Shown here piece by piece: positions 35,801-47,300 of a stretch of 64,000 bases of DNA (position 1 is its first letter; each line of letters starts with the position of its first letter). The notes under the pieces were generated by a model. That model was not told where the DNA came from. It searched no databases and saw only the letters and a list, made by a program, of their open reading frames with translations. Origin of the DNA: Nemopilema nomurai (lineage: Eukaryota > Cnidaria > Scyphozoa > Rhizostomeae > Rhizostomatidae); assembly GCA_003864495.1 (NCBI GenBank), contig ML133410.1:1364268-1428267 (forward strand), written 5' to 3'. A program made the translations under genes and the position numbers.

Positions 35801-38800
35801 CTGTCATAGTAAACATTGCAAATGTTCATAAAGAGTCTCAAATTATATCACAAATATAGAAAGATTGGAGTACACGCTTTTTGGAACTCTCAGACATTAT
35901 ACTGAAAAAGCAATTCATAGATTTTGGCGGGTGTCTTTATGACAAACTTTGTGAATGGATGCGACGATCATAGGCTGCATATCAGGACAGAGGGACAAAA
36001 ATGCCCATCTGTTTTCAGACCCAGCAACTACAAATTGGCACCAGCTGTCCTGGTCGGGATTTTGGATTTGTTTTTAGGACAGAATTCTTATATACCTACT
36101 GGATTTCAAGGATGGGTTTAAAGAATGCCTTTATGCTGTATACTAACTGCACAAAACAGTTTAGAGAATGATTTTCTACCACTTTCGTTGTTCTCAATAT
36201 CGTTATCAACATGATCATCATTCTTATTTTCATCATTGTCGTTTTTCGTTGCTTTACAGGTTTAAGATCTTACATAACTCAAATTTTAATGCTTTCTTGT
36301 CGACTATACAGCTATCCTGCCTATCTTGAGTCAAATAAGATTCAATCATATCGGATAAAAATGCTGTTGTGTGGGTATGGGTCTTAGCTACATTGGCTTT
36401 TAGCGCAATGTCATTTTTGTAGCTGCCGATTGTTTAGTGGCACTGGGCGTGGTCAGTGTCTCCTCCCCACAAGACCGCCGCACAATCAAAACGCTAAGAA
36501 GTGACCGTATTTCGCTAAACAACAGCCAAGGGGCCTGGTGCAGCAGGAAAGATTCGCCTGGCCAATGGGTCACCCTGGACCTCGGGCGCGTGCGCACAAT
36601 CTCTGCAGTAGTCACGCTAGGATTCCCCGTGGGCTCTCAACCGGGATTCGACAATTTTACCATGCAATTCAGTTCGCGTAATACGACGTTTCACAACTAC
36701 ACAGAGGCGGGAGGAAACAAGGTATCTGCCTTTGCCCACTGCCTGCAGCTTATCTTAATATAGACAATGCTTGAATGTTGGCGTCTGGTTATATCTTTCC
36801 AACACATTCAGGTCAGGTGTCGAAGAAAGAATATCTTAAACAATAAAATTTCAAATTTACGTATTGTCATTTAACTGGCCTTTGTGAAATAGAAAGCATC
36901 TGTTTCTGTGAACTGATTACTTGGATGTTGGCGATTTTGAAGAACAAAGTCTTGGTGATTTGAATTTTAGAGAATGGTTTCGCAGGGTGTTGATCGATGC
37001 TTTTGTTTCGATGTAGGTTTTCCGTGGCAACCCAGACCCTCTCCGCAGGTCGAAGAACTTCTTAAAACATCGCGTGAGAGCAAGATATGTTCGGATACAC
37101 CCAGTTGCCTCTCCCAGCCAGAATTATGCTTGTATGCGGGTTCGTCTTCTTGGATGCGATCAAGGTATCATTCGTCTTTCCTCTTCCTTATTACTTATCC
37201 TCTTAGCTTCCCTTTACTTCTTATTTTCGCTGAATTATTTTCCAAATGCTTTATTTTCGTTTTACATATTTTAATCTTTATCTTCTTCTTCCTTTGCCTT
37301 TTTCTTTTAATTATACATCTCCACTTTTGGTTCAACATACAAATTGGAAGTAGATAGCTGTTCCTTTGATGCGATTGGGTTCGACAAAGCTCTTTCGTGT
37401 TTTAGTTATTTTCCAGTTTCTTCTTCTAAAGCCAGTTCATTTATGTGATTTATATACGCCACACCCTTCTTTAGTACCAGTATTACATGCATTCACTTAT
37501 CCGCCTCCTCTCTGTGCCAGCAGAAGTCATCCCCCGAGTAGCGATATCACGAAGAACGCTGACACCCAGACTTAGAAAGAATGCCGTCCTCAACTGCACG
37601 GGGGTGTTTCAACGTGATCAGCGTCTTCACCTAGCGTGGTTCAAAGAAGAGAATCAACCCGAGCCTTTAGAGAGAATGCAGAGTGGACATAGTTACTTAG
37701 TAGAGCAGATTGGGGGCAGTCCCAACAAGTCCGACCTCTTTTCAACACGGACGGTCAGGCTGACACTGAAATACAGCGTTGACTACATTCGGGAGCGGTT
37801 TTCCTGCTTTGTTGATAAAACAGTCAACCAAGTGCTTTGCACTGCTAAATTTGTATGCGGCGTCGTTGATGACTCTGATGTGGTGTCTCGTTTGCAAACA
37901 GCCTCAATTCAGTACAATTTTGGTAGGTAGCCTAACCACGCTAAGAAACCTCTCCTGCTTTTCTCCTCGCTACCTCTTTATGTACTGCTCGATGCTTTAT
38001 AAGATACGAGTATGAACTGCATATCCATCACTTGTTAGTGGCTTGTGAAATTCTGGGCATCTCACATCCGTAGAACTAATGAAGGTTTGTCATGCTGTTT
38101 TTAAAGATGGCATTTTTGCCTTTTATAGGAGAGCCGGTTAAGTCAGTGGCATTGTTTGTGCGAAATATAACTACAAAAGATGCCATGTTGTCTTGGACAC
38201 TGAATCATCGCCCGAGTTATTTGCTGTCGGTCAAATGCTTCTTGTGGTTATTGGACGAGAACAAGAACAAGCGAGTCCTGTCTGTGTACCTAGACGCGAA
38301 GGGATTCAGGCTCGTGGGCCTGCGTCCCTACCAGTGGCTTACGGTTACGTTGAGCATACCAAAAGTCAGCCTCATTGCGGCGCAAACCAGCATCGTCAGC
38401 AACACGGTCCATTTCCAGAGTCCCGTAGCAGGTATTCCCAGAAATTCAACGTTTTCAAAAGTTGAATGTTTAGCAGCCGCCTCGGTCTTGGTCAGTGCGG
38501 TTCACTTGACGACAACTCAGCCCATTATTATGCTCCTTTCACTTGAAGCTTCGGTAATTTTTTAAGGGTTAACGATTGCTTCTTTTTCAGAGCCGGGCCT
38601 GCCGCCAAGCCTCGTTCTTGTACATGTGACTGCAAAAACGGCGATTTTGCATTGCAAGGTAATCATGCGTACTTTCTAACAACCTTTCGATCCTGAAATT
38701 TTATTCTGAAATTGCTGTTTATTTTGTTCTCCTTTGATCTTTTTTCTGACGTCTGCAGAGTGTGGGATTCAATAGTACTTTTAGTATGCAACTTTATCGT

Positions 38801-41071
38801 TCATCTGTTCCATTCTATTTTGAACATTGTTCCCGTTTTCACAAGCCCCTTGCAGCGCTGCTCCAATCCTGCGACGTAACAGAGATTTTGTATCAGGATG
38901 CCAGCTAGCAATAGTATAAATTGCTTTCTTAATGTTTTTGTGTAGCAACGCGTATTGATTTGCAACATCGTTTTGTATGATCTAATTTGCAGCCACCAGT
39001 GAAAGAGAAGCGAAATGGTCCTATAGATGGATTTGTGTTGTTTTACAAAAAGATCAAGGTTGGAAACCAGTCTATTTCTGAGAACGAAAAGGAACTTGTT
39101 TCCGAGGGAAAGGAAGTGATTAACGTGCCTGATTTGGATGCATCTTCGACGTACGTCTTTCGGGCAGTGGCTTACAATCTGCTAGAAGGGAAAAGGCTTC
39201 AAAGTGCATTCTCAGAGTTAAAGATAACAACAAAAGCAGGAAGTAAGTCTTTTCTTATAAAAACTTTGGCAACCTTTTGATAATTATGTAAAGTGCATTC
39301 ATTTCTCACTGAAACTGTGAATTCTAAAGTATGAGGCTAGTGGATCTCATTTTGCAAAACTTCGCAACTTTTTCCTATTCGGATGAAAACCTTGAGAACG
39401 CTTTGATGTCTGTGTGTTTCGTTACCATCAATCATTGTGCTTCTCTAGCGGATCACTTGAGGTTTATAGAATAATGTGGGCTGTTTCTTTGATTATTGGA
39501 ACTTTCGATTTCTCTCCTACGCCTAATCTGTTTGTGTCCTAAAACTTTCTCCCTCCACTCATGTCGAAACACCGCTCCTGAAGCAATTGACTCTCCACAT
39601 TCGCATGTCGTATTCTCGAGCAATAGGCTCTTTAGCAAGATGGCTCTGATTTTCAATTTCCTTTTGTTATTTTTATTTGTTATCGAAAGTCGCATGTCTC
39701 TTATTTTACCGATTTGTAATGAAATTCGAGTTTGTCATAAGCTGTTTAAGATAAGATCGATGACTTCGTATTCTCTTTATAAATATATAGAAGATTCAAT
39801 TTAATTTCTGTATTTAATCAGACAATTTATGGAGATATTGTCTGACTTCAGGCTTAGATTTGCCAAAAAGTACTCTGTATCAGGAGCTGCATGTGGCATG
39901 GCAAAAATGTTTCCTTTATTCCAATTTTATCGCATTCTTGAACTTAATGCTCCCAATCGAAGCGTTTATTTACACATTTTTCGGTTTTTGCCATTTCCAA
40001 ACATTTTCCTGATTCTATTTCAGAACCTGTCTCAAAAGTTTCTCACGTGAAAGTCGTACTCGGGTCTCCCAACACCATTTTGATATCGTGGTTGCCCCCC
40101 AGTCCGGAAAATAGCGTTGTTGAGCTTTACGATGGGTTTCAAATAAGTCTCAATGAGCTGCAATTTGGGAAGCGAGTAAGAAGAGATGTCCAATCAAGGC
40201 TGATAGTGGTCGATAAAGAGACGACAAGTAAGTCGGTGGAAATGTCTTCGAACACATCCATGTGCGTTGTCCAAGTGGCCATGTTCAGCCAGGCGGGAAC
40301 AGGCCCCTTTTCGGACCCAGTCTCCATAAGCATGAAGGGAGCGACGTCGTCTCTTGGTCCGTCCACGCAATCCTCACGAGGGGAGACCAGCACCGCTGCT
40401 ACGAAGGCACAGAGCCCAAGAATTACTACTAGCAAAGGGGCCCGGACGACGCAGCCCATGACCGTCACGAGCCGTAGGCCGACGACTGGTCGCCGCGAGG
40501 TTTCAGTTGCTGCTGGTAAGGGTAGGTTTACTGTAGCATACGCATTCGTTTTCTAGGTCGCTTGGGTGGCGATTTGTCTTCTATGTGCAGACTCGGTGGC
40601 TGAGGTCTGCTTATGATTTGCTTTTCATTTGAAATGTTTTGGAAGAAATTTGGTTTACTGAAGCAATTGCTGTTTTTCAAAAAGTCTTCATCTGCTGTTA
40701 GAAGGACAAAAAGAGCTTTTTGTCATCCCTGAACTCTTCTAACTACTGCAAGATAGTTCACCATGTTCCTGTTTCTTTTTGCAGTGAAACAAGATAACAA
40801 GGAAAAGATCTTTTTCTTGGAATTCATCATCTCGGTAGCAGTGGCAGCAACACTCCTGGTTCTGGTTTTTATTCTTGCATACAAAACTTGGTCTCATAGT
40901 AGAAGAGGTCAGTGGGAAAGTCATGGCTATAATGGGCATCGGTATGATAGCAAAAATGTGGAACCGTTTCTACTAGACCAAGATGGTGAGGACCCAGCAG
41001 CAACGCCTCTCGATTCTTATCCTTACCCAAAAAACGACTTCAAGGATAAAATCTCTCTTTCCAGTCTATAA
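29868..41071 (+). CDS. Mosaic LDLa / activin-receptor-like / discoidin / Ig / FN3 receptor
   Basis: A single-pass type I membrane receptor, about 1198 residues. Exons: 29868-29961, 30704-30826, 31269-31391, 32337-32462, 32707-32820, 33030-33158, 33345-33452, 33801-33962, 34179-34439, 34690-34800, 36423-36721, 37017-37164, 37524-37922, 38129-38431, 38591-38658, 38993-39242, 40024-40515, 40785-41071. Modules: signal peptide (1-31, first exon tentative), LDLa 1-7 (32-326, each with the CDG...DC...SDE..C calcium cage, LDLa 7 enlarged), three-finger domain like type II activin/BMP receptors (327-413), LDLa 8 (414-450), discoidin F5/8C (451-599), Ig (600-732), three FN3 (733 to about 1045), Ser/Thr-rich stalk, TM (about 1112-1136), 62-residue tail without kinase. 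The third FN3 contains RVRR, a furin-type site. All junction phases agree. Ligand unknown; binding of a TGF-beta-superfamily ligand is inference. The gap 34801-36422 could hide an exon. Confidence 0.85.
33246..33335 (+). repeat. 15-bp minisatellite, six units, abutting a 3' splice site
   Basis: Six copies of GACGCCCTGTTTCTA/G in tandem in the intron between LDLa 5 and LDLa 6. The last unit runs straight into TTTCGCTCTAG, the acceptor of the exon at 33345, so the repeat supplies the pyrimidine tract. Three of the units also end in TTTCTAG, resembling acceptors themselves. Confidence 0.93.
34179..34439 (+). other. Exon encoding the type II activin/BMP-receptor-like three-finger domain
   Basis: A 261-nt phase 1-1 exon encodes an 87-residue Cys-rich module. 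The order CYxxW, then VLKQGCWS, then FCCC and finally NC-N follows the extracellular domain of ACVR2 and BMPR2 (human ACVR2A has HCFATW, VKQGCW, FCCC, MCN in that order). There are twelve cysteines, one pair more than the ten usual in ACVR2. The Trp of GCW, part of the ligand-binding face in type II receptors, is kept. It sits between LDLa 7 and LDLa 8 of the receptor. Confidence 0.85.
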
Positions 41072-44000
41072 AAAGGTACTATTTCTCATAATGGAGCATT
41101 TATATTCAATTAAAAGAGATTTTATTCGCGTTGCACAAAGTAAATGAAAATGGAAACGAAGAATAGAATCTGCATCCAAAACACCAAAAAGAGCAAAATC
41201 AAGAACAGTCTCCACACACACAAGGTCTAATGCTCAATTTTAACCAGTTTCAAGGCATCACATTGGCCCTTGTACAATAATGACGCCTGTTCGCAACCCC
41301 CTTTGGATGACATAGAAGCATAGGTTGCCTAGCTATACCCAGCTTTCCTTGTATTATTTCCTACGCAGCACCGCTTTGCCCCTTTACCTTAGTATACCAA
41401 TTTCAAAATATTTTTGTATCAAGGTAAAGTTTTACGGTTCATTATGGACTTGCTTTAGAAATGATATAGTGTATATTTGTTTCTCCATTTAATTTTGCTA
41501 CAAAGTAAATTTTTTATTGATAAGCTGTTGGCTTTTTCACTTAAATATCATATCATTTTTAAATGACTTTAGAGAATGCTGTAATTGGTTTCGATGTCTG
41601 TTTTCCATATCTTCAGCTTGATTACTAATCATCATGATAACCTGGCGCCACCTGACATAGAATTTCCTACAAGCAGCGCATGAAGTATTTGCGCTTGTAG
41701 AGGGTAGCTAGCCATAACAATGAAAGTTATCTCTATTAACAGGAATCATACGACTAATTGACTTACAAATCAGCAATCCAACAATAGGTATATTAGTCTC
41801 TTTGTAAAGAGCTTATGCATACAGGGATAATCGGTCAGTGTTGAAATCACTTTCACGTCTGTTTTGGGGGTGTTTAGGTTCCTGTGTCCATTCTGTGAAG
41901 GTAGTTGGATTGTCGGAGTATTCACGGCGAAGTAATCCCCTTCAAACTGAACATCTTCTGAAGGATAGCTAGACACTTAACAATTCTTCGAACATTGAAG
42001 CCTTCTATAGAATTCTTCCATCTCAAATTTGGCCTGCTCGGGGGACTCAATGAATGTGCAAGTACTAGGGTACTATCAGTCCCTCATGAAACATCGGTAG
42101 AATTAACAATTTTCATAGCAAATCTTTCTTTTTGTAAGTGTCGTATCCACCCATATCTCAGTGAGCCTCTTTGCCATGTGCTCTGTGAAACTTCGCAGCA
42201 TGGTACATTTAAAAAAAACTCTTCATTTTTAAAAACAGCTCCGGTGGACAGAGTCTGAAACAGAGAGGTAAAAGGCTGTGTGGCTCTTCAGTTGACAAAG
42301 AGCCACTCTTCACTAGCTCTTCTTGATTTCCCCCTGACGTTTCTTTGAGAACGTAGTCTTCCTAAAGCAATCAGCGTCGAGGAAAAAAAGAAGAACATTT
42401 TAAAACCGGGTTAACTTAAAGTGTCTGATAATTCATGAAATTACACGTCAAAAGCATGGAAAATGAATTTATTCTGGGCCAAGGTATGGTATCAAGGATG
42501 CTGAGTTTTACTAGACTGCATTATATCCTATTCCGTCTGTGACAGTTGCCTATCATTGATATTTCAAAAAATTGTCAGCTCTTCCGGTCATTTCATATTT
42601 TGGAGTAATGCTGAGCAAGGGTGATCAGTCCAAGGGGCCTCCCCTTTTCTTTTGCTGCACAAAAATGGCTGAATCTGCAAAATAACAAGCCGAAGTTGCC
42701 TTCATTTGCTATTTTCAGAAAATGGTACCTGGTTTAGAATGGTTACTTTGTCATATGCCCAGTGCTTTAAATTCTGATAAAAAATCACTTGTTTTGTTTG
42801 AGGCAATCATATTTGGCGAACAGTAGTTACGTAAGTAAAAGTCTTCGTTTCCAGGAAGTCCTTGTTAAAAATGCTTGTGATTGAATATGGTTGACAGTCC
42901 TTGGGTGTGAGTTGCTTGACAGCCCTTGTCTAGTTGGATTTCAATATATTTGCATATCCTAGGTATTGGAACTGAAAGCTTGCCTGGGAGGTTATGCTAT
43001 AAATTTGAATTTTAATGCTTCTGCAATATTACAAGATATTACCGCAACAACCTGACAATGCGGATGTGTGCACTATTTTGTACTTGCCTCGTTTCAATGG
43101 ATTAATTTCGTCAGAAAATGGAAGCTACCTAGACGTAAAAACCCCAAAATACGAACGATATGGAAGATTTGCTATTCACTGGAACTTGAAGAGTCGACAA
43201 AAAGGACGTTGATTTTACAACTTATGCTGATTTTACTGAATTTTTTCTCCATCAGCGCTGTTTGCAGTACGTGCTGTCGAAAGCAAGCTCAACGCTTCCC
43301 AGGTTGGTAACAACATGTTTACGGCTTTCTCTATCACCTTCCTTCTTGTTGTATTTAGATTCACTTACTTTCTCGTTGCTTGATGCTACTTGAATCGAAC
43401 GTGCTTTTTGTAACGAATGCTTGCACTCTGAAGCGAAATATGACACTTGGTGGGATTTATTCTGAAGGAACTTTTACTAACCAACCAAGCTTTCTCTCTC
43501 TCTCAAACTCTCTATCGCTTGCTGACAACCACCCTTGCTGCTAACGAAGCTTAAGGTCTCCATCTCATGTTATTTTTTTATAATTTTTAAAGCTGTCAAT
43601 TGAGCTGCTACTATACAGCTAAACTCTGTCTGTATTTTACTATTTTGGCTTCTGTTGTTTGTTAACAGCTCTTGACCTATCTTTATCATGAAGAGTGTGA
43701 ACAAACGATGGGAAATTAACTAAGATAGAAAAGCAGTTACATTTCACCCCAAATAGAATATTATCATTTTTTCCCTCATATAAGCTCTCTATATCCTTTT
43801 TATAGTTCCCTTTTGCCCCGAGAGATGCAGCTTATTGAATAAAGTCAATAGCATGTGGGTACAACTATAATTTACTCGTTTTTCTACCATATTTTTTCAT
43901 CCTCAGTTGGATATTATTTAAGAATCCCTTCATATTTCTTGTTTTCTAATGTTAAATGGATTGATAAGGCACCGATAAGGTGACAAGGTGATATTGAGCT

Positions 44001-44314
44001 ATAATTTTGTACATGTCTCTTTTTGCCACTGGAAGCATTTTGGAGAAGCTTTATCAAAACATGAGAAGAGACATCAAGGTTATCTGCTTTTTGAGGCTTA
44101 TTATTTTCAACTCATGTTAAACCAGCAATTAAGATTTAAGCTTTTGTTGGAATTGATATAAAATTTCCATGTATGAACTGACTTCGAGAGATGCAGCCTC
44201 TGCCTTGTTGTTGATTGAGATGTAGCAATCATTTATCTGCTTCAAAGCTAGGAAGCAGCAAATTGTATTGACCAGTTATTTTGTTTCAAGTTTGAAAAGC
44301 ATTAAACTGCCAGG
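41072..44314. other. Intergenic region between receptor and RB1CC1
   Basis: Nothing nameable is seen. A minus-strand 68-codon frame (41770-41976) and a plus-strand exon-like segment at about 43258-43303 (bounded by TCAG and GTTGGT) show no known domain; the latter might be a non-coding leader exon of RB1CC1. The motif GAGAGATGCAGC occurs at about 43839 and 44188 in the RB1CC1 upstream region. Confidence 0.35.
41109..41114 (+). terminator. Candidate polyadenylation signal ATTAAA of the mosaic receptor
   Basis: ATTAAA 38 bases after the receptor stop codon. Confidence 0.35.
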
Positions 44315-47300
44315 ATGCTGAAGCTACATGTCTTCTTGGTTGACACTGGTGCAATGTTTACATTTGACATGGAGATGGCTCTTGAGAGGTGGTGTATTGG
44401 TTTAAGTCTAAGCTTTTCTCTTGACCACAATACCTGGACTACAGTAGGAACCCACAAAGTGCAAAGCACATTATAAGAAACCTCAGGCTGATACTTTTGG
44501 ATAATGGTGCCCTCTGATTTGAGAAAGTTTCTTATAAGAAGATCCCAAATATAAAGCATACTTCATCATAGCTGAACAATTTGCAATGAGGTCATTTTCA
44601 AAATGCATAAATTCACGAAGAAGCATACAAATATAGTGAACTTATGTTTTTATAATCTTAAATTATATACAGTTTCTGATGTGCATCAGTGTATTCACAG
44701 TTCATTTTCATTTCTGTTTTTGAAAGCCAAACTGTTTCTTAACCATATTTCAAGAAAGCTTTCAGGCTGTTTCCTTGATAGATGCCTTTTAATAATAAAC
44801 TAAATAGACTTTTTTGAAAAAAATGGTTTCTATGGGTTCTTACTGTAGTGAATTCTCTCACTCCAACTATCAAAGGTGCTTAAGGGATTTTTATGGTAGA
44901 AGCATCACATTGATTGGCTTAACAAGGTCATGGATGAGTCATTTTGATTGATTTGATTGATGCTTGCCACAGGAACTGGTTGCAACTTATTTGCTAGTTG
45001 TTGTGGATTAGTGAGCAGTGAATATAGGGATCTAGTTGTCTTCTCCTATGGTTTAAGGTGGTTGACAGTTAGTTGTTGAAACAAACCTTATTTACTCTAA
45101 TAATGAAGCCATATTTTAGATAAAATGCAACAATTTAAACAGCATACATACTGTCTTTTAATTAAATGCAAAAGGTTGACCATACTTTTGCTAGCACATT
45201 TATTTACAGCAAAAAAGTTATGCCCTGTATCTCTTACACTAACTTGGCACTTTCTATTTCCCTATGGCAGTGTGGGAAGGTTGATGGAAGCAGTTTTCCT
45301 TGTCACACAAATCCCCATTAGTAAACAGGTGCTTATGGTTGCCAGTGGTGAGCCCTTGAACCCAACAAGTCGGGTGGCAAGCTACAAAAGTGCTGGGACA
45401 GTATGTTCACTTCTTTTTTGAAATCTTTTGCCATTTTGTGAGAAAGCCTGCATGTGTTCCTTTTTCTCGATCTCTTGTTCTTTGTCACTAATTTGCTCTT
45501 TTAATATTTCCCTTTTCTGCATAAGTACATACCTGATTAGGTTTTTACTCTCTTGACAGTTTCCAATGATAGCAAAGAGATTTCATGATTTTGATCTCTG
45601 ATTTCATAATATCCTTTTTTCTTTATGAGAAAGAAATTTTTATTAATTTTGATTCTTTTGCTTATATAGAGATGTTTTGAATTGATGTGGCCCACACTTT
45701 TTGTATTGACATAATTTAGCCATATTTCCTGCTTAATGCACATTTTGCAAGCCAGCAAGCTTTTTCATTTGTTTCTATGTTTTTTTAGGAAACAAATCCA
45801 ATATTTTTATTCAACAAGTCTGCAATTGAAAGCCCACAGCCACCAATCTCACCATCACTCGTTGTTTCTGGTATGAATGAGTATCTTCTCACTTTTGTTG
45901 AGTCATTCTTTGTCTTTACCCAAATAAAGGAAGCATCTGGAAGTTTTATTTCACTTATCTTTAAATCATTTTTAGAACTTTCTCTGGAACAGCAAGCTGA
46001 AAAATGTCTCAAGTTACCACCAACCATTGAGACATTAGTGTCCCGAGCTGCACTGGCATCTGTGAGCATTTTTGTACTTTTTAATCACCATTGTGATCCA
46101 ATTTTCATTCAGATCTATTAATCTTTGGGCTGCAATTTCTTTCCTTGTTATGAAATTATGGCATTGAATTTTCATGCTTTTCCAGGACAGATTGCCCCAT
46201 TAGAATGGGTTTTTTAATTAATTATTTGAGTTTAACCATATCACTACTTTTACTGGTGCTTGAGTAATATGACCTTTGAAGAGCTGGCAGTAAGTGGGTA
46301 CAAGCAATATGAGCTTGTGCTTGATTAGTGTTAATGTTTAGGGCTTATATATTACACAGGCAACATATGTTTGTTTGATCAATATCCATGGTTGTTTCAT
46401 CTACAATTCCCAAGGCCTTGCTAGGGATTTTCCTTGTCATTTATCACTTTTGTCTGTGCAGAATGCTTCTTGTGGATTTAGTAACACAGTTAAGTCTTAT
46501 GGCTGTAACAAAGGAAACAGGAAATGATAGACTTTTTCTAGTACCTTACTTTTATGGATAGAAATACTAGAGGTATGGTACTAATCTGAGGAAGCACAAA
46601 ATGATTTAAGAAACATAGAAATGCTTAAGCTTAAGTGTGACTTGTTGAAGCCTCTTTTAAATCCTATGATTCCGTTGGCTGAATATTTAAGTCAACTGTC
46701 TCTCTTCTTCTTTGATTTGTGATTGTGCTTTTGTCTTTTCAGGAATTCCATTTGTCTGCAAGGGAACTTGGCCAAACTTGCGAGAAGTTGATTTTAAATC
46801 AGCAACTGCAGCAACAAGGTTGGCAGGCAGTAGTTTCCAATTTGGATAATATTACAGGGTGAGATTTCCTTCACAAGGATGTTAGGCAGACTAAGTGTCT
46901 AACTTTGTTTCGTTTTTTGTTATCTAATATATCTTCTATTGCACTTCTATTTTCTTCAAGGATGTTTTCTAGGCTTTCAAGCTCTTTTTCAAGTGGTTAT
47001 TAAATTTATTCTCCTTTTATGTAATCATATTTATCATTTTTTAGAGCATTAAGTAAACATGCCAAAGTATTCCAGGAACAGTATCGCAAGTTCTTGTCGA
47101 CACGTGAGCAGTACCTTGACATGTTGGACAAGTGAGTTTCTTTATGCGAGGGTATTCAATTCAGTCCAGTTCCTTTATTCATTTTCAATTCCACAATACA
47201 AAAAATGCTTTTAGATGTAGCGACTTAAGATTTAGTGGGTAACTAAAACGGTATGCTCAAAATTGACAGATTGAGCCATATTATATGCTTGAGATTAATG

